DNA of 64,000 bases from Mycolicibacter sp. MU0083. Its GTDB lineage: Bacteria > Actinomycetota > Actinomycetes > Mycobacteriales > Mycobacteriaceae. This document shows positions 59,336 to 64,000 of the stretch, in pieces. The translations under genes were made by a program, and so were the position numbers. The notes beneath the pieces were generated by a model. It was not told the DNA's origin. It made no database searches and was given only the letters and a program-made list of their open reading frames with translations. The stretch's first letter is position 1; every line of letters begins with the position of its first letter. The stretch lies in the NCBI RefSeq assembly GCF_963378075.1, contig NZ_OY726394.1:1240001-1304000 (forward strand), in the 5' to 3' direction.

Positions 59336-60132
59336 CTAGTCCTCGCGCAGGTATTCCTCGCTGCCGTTGGGGTAGCCCCCACCGAACGTGGTGATGTGGA
59401 CGTGGTCGTAGTGACCGTTGCCGCTGCCGCTGGGGCCGGCCGGCGTGTAGTAGGTGCCGCGCCAGATGGCGTCCTGCAGGGCGAACCGGTCGGCGTTGCG
59501 CAGTGCGTAGGCCACGATCTCATCCCCGAGCGCGATGCCCTCGGCGCTGTTGGGGTTGGGGATCATCACGTCGATGGCCAGGCCGGACGGATGCCAGCGC
59601 TGGCCGTCGGGTCGCACGCCGATCATGTTGTTGATCTGCGGGAACAGTTCACTGATGCTGCGCGCGACGAGGATCGTCTTGACCTGCATACCGCGCTCGT
59701 TGACGATGCCCGGCGGTAGCGCGTGCGGCGCGGGCAGCGACCAGCTGGCCGCAAAGTCGGGCGGCGGCGTGCCCCAGTCCGCGGGCGGTGGGGGCGGAGG
59801 CAGGTCCTCCGGGGGTGGTGGGGGAAGGTCTTCGGGCGGGGGCGGAGGCAGGTCCTCCGGCGGGGGCGGAGGTGCATCCTCGGGCGGGGGCGGGGCCATC
59901 TCCGGGGCGGCGGCGCCGCCCAGTCCTCGGGAGGTGGGGGAGGAGCGTCGTCCGGGGGCGGGGGTGCGTCCTCGGGCGGTGGCGCGTCGGCGGCTGCCGG
60001 GGGTGGCGGTTCGTCGTTGTTTCCCGGTTCGGCGCCGACTCCGGCGGCCAGCAAGACCGCGGCCGGCAACAGTGTCGTCGCAGCTAAAACCGAGGATTTC
60101 AGGCGCAGATCGCCCAGTCCTTGCGTGAGCAC
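59336..60132 (-). pseudogene. Frameshifted secreted proline-rich protein with ARB_07466-like C-terminal domain
   Basis: Two reading frames together encode one protein. The first (from GTG at 60132 or TTG at 60150) has a signal peptide LAATTLLPAAVLLAAGVGA and a PPPPED-rich region. The second, in another frame, continues the same PPPPED repeat and then the conserved domain (PQINNMIGVRPDGQRWHPSG; AIDVMIPNPNSAEGIALG; GNGHYDHVHITTFGGG). His, Asp and HYDHVH residues suggest a metal-dependent, peptidoglycan-peptidase-like fold. Adding one C in the G/C run at about 59901-59910 restores a single frame of about 265 residues. It is either a real frameshift, a phase-variable gene or a sequencing error. 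No ribosome site supports independent translation of the second part. Confidence 0.75.
59775..60020 (-). repeat. Proline-rich tandem repeat region (PPPPPEDL/A units)
   Basis: The coding strand repeats units of about 24 bases that encode PPPPPEDL or PPPPEDA, including four near-identical copies between 59775 and 59895. The repeat spans the frameshift in the gene at 59336-60132. Repeats of this type change length readily and may be the source of the frame loss. Confidence 0.8.
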
Positions 60133-60204
60133 GCAGGAAACCGTAACCAAAACGTTACTTCGACATCAACCCGGCGCGCGGTACAACCGATGGTACATAG
60201 ATGC

Positions 60205-61302
60205 CTACCGGTACGGCGATCGCAGGTCGGAAAGCAGCCGGACCAGCTCCGATTGGCGGTGGACACCGGTCTTGTCGAAGATGTGCTGCAGGTGCGTCTT
60301 GACGGTGGCCTGCGACAACGATAGGCGCTCGGCGATGTCCTTCGCGCCACCGCCACGCAGCACCATGACCGCGATATCGACCTCGCCCGCCGTGAGGCGG
60401 TAGTGGCGACGCAATAACGTCGCCGTCGCCGCCGATTCGAGTTCGGGATCGATGACGACGACCATGGCGCGGCGGGCGGCGCCGGCATCCGTGCCGACCG
60501 GATCGACCGGTAGAACCTCGATGACATAGGGACGTAGCGGTGGACGCCGGGCGCACAGCAGCGAACTGCCTCGCGGGTGGCCCTCCCCACCGGTCAAGGC
60601 GGCACCAAGATCGTGCTGGAGCACGGTGTCGGTGCCGGCGCTGACGGCTTCGAGCCGTCCGTCGCGCACCCGGAGCCCGTCATCTGACCGCAAGACGGCC
60701 TCGGCGGCTTCGTTGGCGTAGACGATCCGGGATTCGGTCGTCACCGTGATGACGGGTTGGCGCAACGACCGGGTGACCGTTCCGAGGTCTCCGATGCGGT
60801 GCTGCATCTCCTTCAGGTGCGCATGACTGCGCAGCGCCTGCTGCAGATGCGGCACCAGGGCGCGGACCAGAGGGGCGTACGGCTCCGGTGGGCGCGGCCC
60901 GGCGGTAAGAAATGCCAGCGGTGCCACGCCGTCGGTGAGCCGCACGAAAATGCCGTCGGCCATTCCCAGCGGTCGTAACCAGTCGATGTTGAACTCCGAC
61001 TGACTGTTCAACCCAACCAGCGTCCGTCCACTGGTCATTACCCCGATCGGGCTGCGCGCCAACGCTTCCAGCACGTAGTCGATCCGGCGATAGTAGTTCT
61101 CATAGTCGGCGCGGGCCTCCGCCTTCAGGCTCGCGTCCCGGATTGTCCGGCCCGCCTCGTCGACGCGTACCAGCGCGCACTGGGCGTCGATCAGGTGCTG
61201 GAGATCGGCGAGGGCGCCGGTCCAGTTCTCCGGCACCATGACCGAGCTGTAGACGGACCCGACGATGCGAGAGAAGTCCTCAAGGGTCGGTTTCGCCGGC
61301 AT
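60205..61302 (-). CDS. LuxR-type transcriptional regulator
   Basis: The 365-residue protein has a C-terminal LuxR helix-turn-helix (about 300-360): LTAGEVDIAVMVLRGGGAKDIAERLSLSQATVKTHLQHIF. The N-terminal half is a sensor-like region without close recognisable relatives; a PAS-like segment may lie around VTVTTESRIVYANEAAEAVLR. It is divergent from the P450 gene with 144 bases between, so it probably controls that gene. No partner kinase is adjacent and the receiver-domain aspartate pattern is not visible, so it is not a typical response regulator. Confidence 0.88.
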   Translation of the reverse strand: MPAKPTLEDFSRIVGSVYSSVMVPENWTGALADLQHLIDAQCALVRVDEAGRTIRDASLKAEARADYENYYRRIDYVLEALARSPIGVMTSGRTLVGLNSQSEFNIDWLRPLGMADGIFVRLTDGVAPLAFLTAGPRPPEPYAPLVRALVPHLQQALRSHAHLKEMQHRIGDLGTVTRSLRQPVITVTTESRIVYANEAAEAVLRSDDGLRVRDGRLEAVSAGTDTVLQHDLGAALTGGEGHPRGSSLLCARRPPLRPYVIEVLPVDPVGTDAGAARRAMVVVIDPELESAATATLLRRHYRLTAGEVDIAVMVLRGGGAKDIAERLSLSQATVKTHLQHIFDKTGVHRQSELVRLLSDLRSPYR

Positions 61303-61446
61303 AGCCTGCTCCGGTCTGGGGGATAACGTCCGGTTGTCTGGGAAACAGTGTGCGCTCCGCGGGGCGTTCGGTCGATGGCTTTTTCCCGGCGAATCTCAAC
61401 CATTGGGATGATGTGACGCCGGATCGGGCCTGGTTCGCTGAATGCC

Positions 61447-62808
61447 ATGGCCATGGTCGATGTCGACGTTTCCGCGCTGCCGCAGGCGCCGAAGAATCCG
61501 CTGCCGTATCTACGGCAGGTCCGGGCGTTGCGGCAGATGCACACCGGGGCGGAGATCTTGCGCGACGCCGGTGGGCCGGTGACCCGCTTGGTGCTGGCAC
61601 CGCGGTGGCTGGCACCGCCGGTGGTGTTGGTGACCTCACCGCAGGGTGCGCACGACGTGCTTACCAATGCGGATGTCGAACGCAATCCGGCCCACGAGGA
61701 GATCCGTCACCTGCTGGGCGCCAATCTGATCGATCTGCCCAATGGGCCATGGCTGCCGCGGCGACGCACCCTGCAACCGCTGTTCACCAAACAACATGTC
61801 GCCGCGTACGCATGCTCCATGTCGCGGGCCGCCGACATGGTTGCCGGCAGATGGCGGAACGGCGCGACGGTCGATCTGGACGCCGAATGCCGCCGGCTCA
61901 CCATGCGGGCGCTGGGGCGCTCGATCCTGGGCATCGACTTCGATGACCAATTCGACGCGGTAGCCGACGCCATGGGCGTCGTGCTGCAGTATGCAGCCGA
62001 TCGAGCTTTTGCGCCGGCACGTGCCCCGCGCTGGCTGCCGACGCCGGCCCGCCGTCGGGCCCGCGCAGCCAGCGCAGCGCTGCACCGGATGGCCGGTGAC
62101 ATCCTGCAAGTCTGCAGAAGCGACCCGGGCAGGGATGCTCCGCTGGTGCGCGGGTTGCTGGCCGCGAGCGACCCGGAGACCGGACGCGGGTTGAGTGACC
62201 GCGAGATCTGCAACGAATTGGTCTTGTTCATGCTGGCCGGCCACGACACCACTGCGACGACGCTGGCCTACGCGCTCTGGGCCCTGGGTAACCACGCCGC
62301 CATGCAGGAGCGGGTCGCCGCCGAAGCGGCCTGCGCGGCAACAGAACTGAGCGCTGACGACGTGACCCGACTGCCCTATACCGTGCAGGTCCTGCACGAG
62401 GCGTTGCGACTGTGCCCACCCGGCGCGTTGAGCGGCCGGACAGCGGTACGGGACATGGTCGTGGACGGCTACCGAGTGCCTGCCGGTGCTGCGGTGGGCG
62501 TGGGCATTTACGCATTGCATCGTGATCCGGCGCTGTGGGAGCGCGCCGCGGAGTTCGATCCGGATCGGTTCCTGCCCGAGAAATCGGCGGGCCGTGATCG
62601 GTGGCAGTACCTGCCGTTCGGCGGTGGGCCGCGCAAGTGCATCGGAGACCATTTCGCGATGCTCGAAGTCACGTTGGCGCTGGCGGCCCTGGTGCGCCGT
62701 TACGAATTCCATTCGTTGAGAACCGAATTCCCGCTGGCGACGCCGTTCACCATGGTTGCGGCCGAACCGGTCCCGGCCCGCGTCACGATCCGGGCGGTGC
62801 CCGACTGA
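61447..62808 (+). CDS. Cytochrome P450
   Basis: The 453-residue P450 has the I-helix oxygen-activating motif AGHDTTATT, the K-helix ExxR in LHEALRL, and the haem-binding FGGGPRKCIGDHFAM with Cys398. The pattern resembles fatty-acid or terpenoid hydroxylases of the CYP4/CYP132-like group in mycobacteria, but subfamily cannot be fixed here. It lacks a membrane anchor and so needs a separate ferredoxin and reductase, none of which is adjacent. The ATG at 61447 gives normal length; it faces the divergent LuxR regulator. Confidence 0.93.
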   Translation: MAMVDVDVSALPQAPKNPLPYLRQVRALRQMHTGAEILRDAGGPVTRLVLAPRWLAPPVVLVTSPQGAHDVLTNADVERNPAHEEIRHLLGANLIDLPNGPWLPRRRTLQPLFTKQHVAAYACSMSRAADMVAGRWRNGATVDLDAECRRLTMRALGRSILGIDFDDQFDAVADAMGVVLQYAADRAFAPARAPRWLPTPARRRARAASAALHRMAGDILQVCRSDPGRDAPLVRGLLAASDPETGRGLSDREICNELVLFMLAGHDTTATTLAYALWALGNHAAMQERVAAEAACAATELSADDVTRLPYTVQVLHEALRLCPPGALSGRTAVRDMVVDGYRVPAGAAVGVGIYALHRDPALWERAAEFDPDRFLPEKSAGRDRWQYLPFGGGPRKCIGDHFAMLEVTLALAALVRRYEFHSLRTEFPLATPFTMVAAEPVPARVTIRAVPD

Positions 62809-62836
62809 GGCGAAGATCCGCGGTCACACAGCCGGG

Positions 62837-63172
62837 TCACGGCCGAACCAGTTCCAGCCGGGCCCTACCGGCGGGGCAGGTCAGTTCGGCGTGGGGGTGT
62901 TCGAGAAGTTGGGCGTTGACCAGATCGCAGACTTCGATCACGTGCGCCGGGTCGGTCAGCAGACCGGGCAGACCGAGGGCGGTGGTGAGCTCCTCGATGC
63001 CGCAGCCGAGGAAGATCTCGCCGCCGGGGCGGTTCGCATCCAGATAGGCGCCGGTGGTGCTCACGGCGTCACCGCCGGGACGCGGTGTCCATGTCACGGT
63101 GGCGGTCACGTCGTACCAACCGGCACCGCGCGGCCCGGGAGCGATGAACGAAGTCGTGTCGTATGCCGGCAT
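62837..63172 (-). CDS. Conserved hypothetical protein
   Basis: The 111-residue protein begins MPAYDTTSFIAPGPRGAGWY and has a beta-rich middle (DVTATVTWTPRPGG; AYLDANRPGGEIFLGC) and a helical end (HVIEVCDLVNAQLLEHPHAEL). I do not recognise the family. ATG at 63172 is preferred over TTG at 63181. It is convergent with the P450 gene, 28 bases away, and followed upstream by tRNA-His on the same strand. No signal peptide or membrane helix is visible, so it is probably cytoplasmic. Confidence 0.6.
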   Translation of the reverse strand: MPAYDTTSFIAPGPRGAGWYDVTATVTWTPRPGGDAVSTTGAYLDANRPGGEIFLGCGIEELTTALGLPGLLTDPAHVIEVCDLVNAQLLEHPHAELTCPAGRARLELVRP

Positions 63173-63270
63173 GGTCGGCAACCCTAGAGCGCGGGGGTGA
63201 CAACCCGTCGCGCGTTGCGATCGGAGCGGGAACTCGACGTCGAGGCCTCCGGGACCCTTCGTACAAATGA

Positions 63271-63298
63271 GTCAGGCCCCCTCGAAAGGGGGCCTGAC
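63271..63298 (-). terminator. tRNA-His terminator
   Basis: GTCAGGCCCCCT (63271-63282) and its exact complement (63287-63298) form a 12-bp stem with a CGAA loop directly after the 3' end of the minus-strand tRNA-His. The T tract on the minus strand is weak. Confidence 0.78.
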
Positions 63299-63304
63299 CT
63301 GCGG

Positions 63305-63378
63305 GGTGGCTGACGGGACTCGAACCCGCGACACCCAGGATCACAACCTGGTGCTCTACCAACTGAACTACAGCCACC
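63305..63378 (-). tRNA. tRNA-His (anticodon GUG)
   Basis: The 74-base gene on the minus strand has acceptor GTGGCTG paired with CAGCCAC, plus the extra 5' G (-1) facing C73, which is diagnostic for histidine. The anticodon arm is CCAGG-TTGTGAT-CCTGG. The T arm contains TTCGAGTCC. It follows orn on the same strand, an arrangement also found in Mtb. Confidence 0.96.
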
Positions 63379-63421
63379 ATTGCCGCCGACTCGGCAAACC
63401 GATCAAGCAGCGTCGTCGATA

Positions 63422-64000
63422 CTAGCCGCTAGGACGCTCTGCCACCGAATCGGTGGCCCCGGACGCGCCCGTAAACGGCCCCAGTTCTGCCGCGACCGCA
63501 GCGATATCGCTGGTAGAGGGCCCGGGCGGGGCCACGAAAGCCGTCCGCCGGTAGTACTTCAGTTCCTGGATGGATTCGTGGATATCGGCCAATGCGCGGT
63601 GCGCCAAGCCCTTCTCCGGCTGGCCGAAGTAGATCCGCGGATACCAGCGCCGGCACAGCTCCTTGATGGAGCTGACGTCGATCATCCGATAGTGCAGGTA
63701 GTCGTTGAGCGCGGTCATGTCCCGGGCCAGGAAGCCGCGGTCGGTGCCGATCGAGTTGCCCGCCAACGGCGCGGTCTTGGCCTGTTTGACGTGGCTGCGG
63801 ATGTAGTCCAGCACCATCGCCTCGGCGGTGGCCAGATCGACCGTCGAGGCCCTGACCTCCTCGATCAGGCCCGAGCGGGTGTGCATATCGGTCACCACCG
63901 GGCTCATCGCGTCCAGGTCCGCGTCGTCGGCATGGATCACCACGTCGATGCCGTCGCCCAGGATGTTCAGCTCACCATCGGTGACCAGGGCGGCGATCTC
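63422..64000 (-). CDS. orn: Oligoribonuclease (partial, 5' end outside window)
   Basis: The visible 192 residues cover the core and C-terminus of oligoribonuclease, a DEDDh exonuclease that degrades 2-5 nt RNAs and clears pGpG from cyclic di-GMP turnover. Motifs seen are the second region with [20 protein letters not shown], the [22 protein letters not shown] segment, and [11 protein letters not shown] with the catalytic His and Asp. The first DEDD motif (WIDCEMTGLD in relatives) lies outside the window. The tail ([19 protein letters not shown]) is longer than in E. coli, as is usual in actinobacteria. The frame is open to the window edge. Confidence 0.95.
   Translation of the reverse strand, partial: EIAALVTDGELNILGDGIDVVIHADDADLDAMSPVVTDMHTRSGLIEEVRASTVDLATAEAMVLDYIRSHVKQAKTAPLAGNSIGTDRGFLARDMTALNDYLHYRMIDVSSIKELCRRWYPRIYFGQPEKGLAHRALADIHESIQELKYYRRTAFVAPPGPSTSDIAAVAAELGPFTGASGATDSVAERPSG

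Noticed and set aside
59623..59899. Independent gene for the C-terminal half of the proline-rich protein
   Set aside because: It lacks a ribosome site and a signal peptide, and its sequence continues the repeat of the upstream frame; a frameshift is the simpler explanation.

Overview
The window is mycobacterial chromosome. It holds a single rRNA operon directly downstream of murA, a PE-PPE-domain secreted hydrolase, a one-chain type I fatty acid synthase, NucS mismatch endonuclease and an L,D-transpeptidase of the LdtB type. GC content is high throughout. The 16S gene has a long helix 18 (about 3407-3450), which is typical of slow-growing and M. terrae-like lineages. I would place it in Mycobacteriaceae with confidence, and near the M. 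terrae complex (Mycolicibacter) only tentatively. Comparisons with M. tuberculosis (Mtb) gene order below are from memory.

Layout. 1-2701: end of the ATP synthase operon (atpC), a DUF2550 membrane protein, a cobalamin adenosyltransferase and murA. 2777-8279: the rrn operon (promoter, leader, 16S, spacer without tRNA, 23S, 5S, strong terminator). 8452-9737: a secreted PE-PPE-domain alpha/beta hydrolase. 9810-11797: ogt and an Ada/AlkA fusion (alkylation repair). 11891-16953: glutaminase, one membrane class III cyclase, nucS, an Old Yellow Enzyme and a small zinc-ribbon-like protein. 16955-24784: methylmalonyl-CoA epimerase, fadA4 thiolase, a thioredoxin-fold protein lacking the CxxC, glgB and glgP. 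24826-30750: LpqM-like lipoprotein protease, dinG, two unknown small genes, a YdeI-like protein and pncB. 30806-37879: a tightly packed run clpS, DUF2017, P1 peptidase, rhomboid, murI, cAMP phosphodiesterase, rphA, rdgB and a Ser/Thr kinase. 37893-38617: two small membrane proteins.

Around 38.7-40.6 kb there is a synteny junction at tRNA-Leu. The left side matches the Mtb Rv1311-Rv1343c block and the right side the Rv2525c-Rv2511 block. The right block has a Tat-exported DUF1906 protein, fas, an inserted PucR regulator plus EthA-like monooxygenase, acpS, an M20 peptidase, bcp and a DUF3618 protein. It continues with a secreted HNH nuclease, tRNA-Lys, ldtB, a frameshifted proline-rich secreted protein, a LuxR regulator, a P450, tRNA-His and partial orn.

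Functional themes. fas and acpS make and activate the acyl chain machinery (AcpS adds phosphopantetheine). glgB and glgP handle alpha-glucan, but the usual glgE between them is missing. The clpS-to-kinase run mixes proteolysis, cell-wall precursor, cAMP and RNA/nucleotide quality-control functions. Differences from the Mtb arrangement that deserve attention are the loss of glgE with a possible scar, the absence of mec-cysO-cysM, the insertion between fas and acpS, two DUF3761-tailed proteins, and the frameshift in the proline-rich protein.
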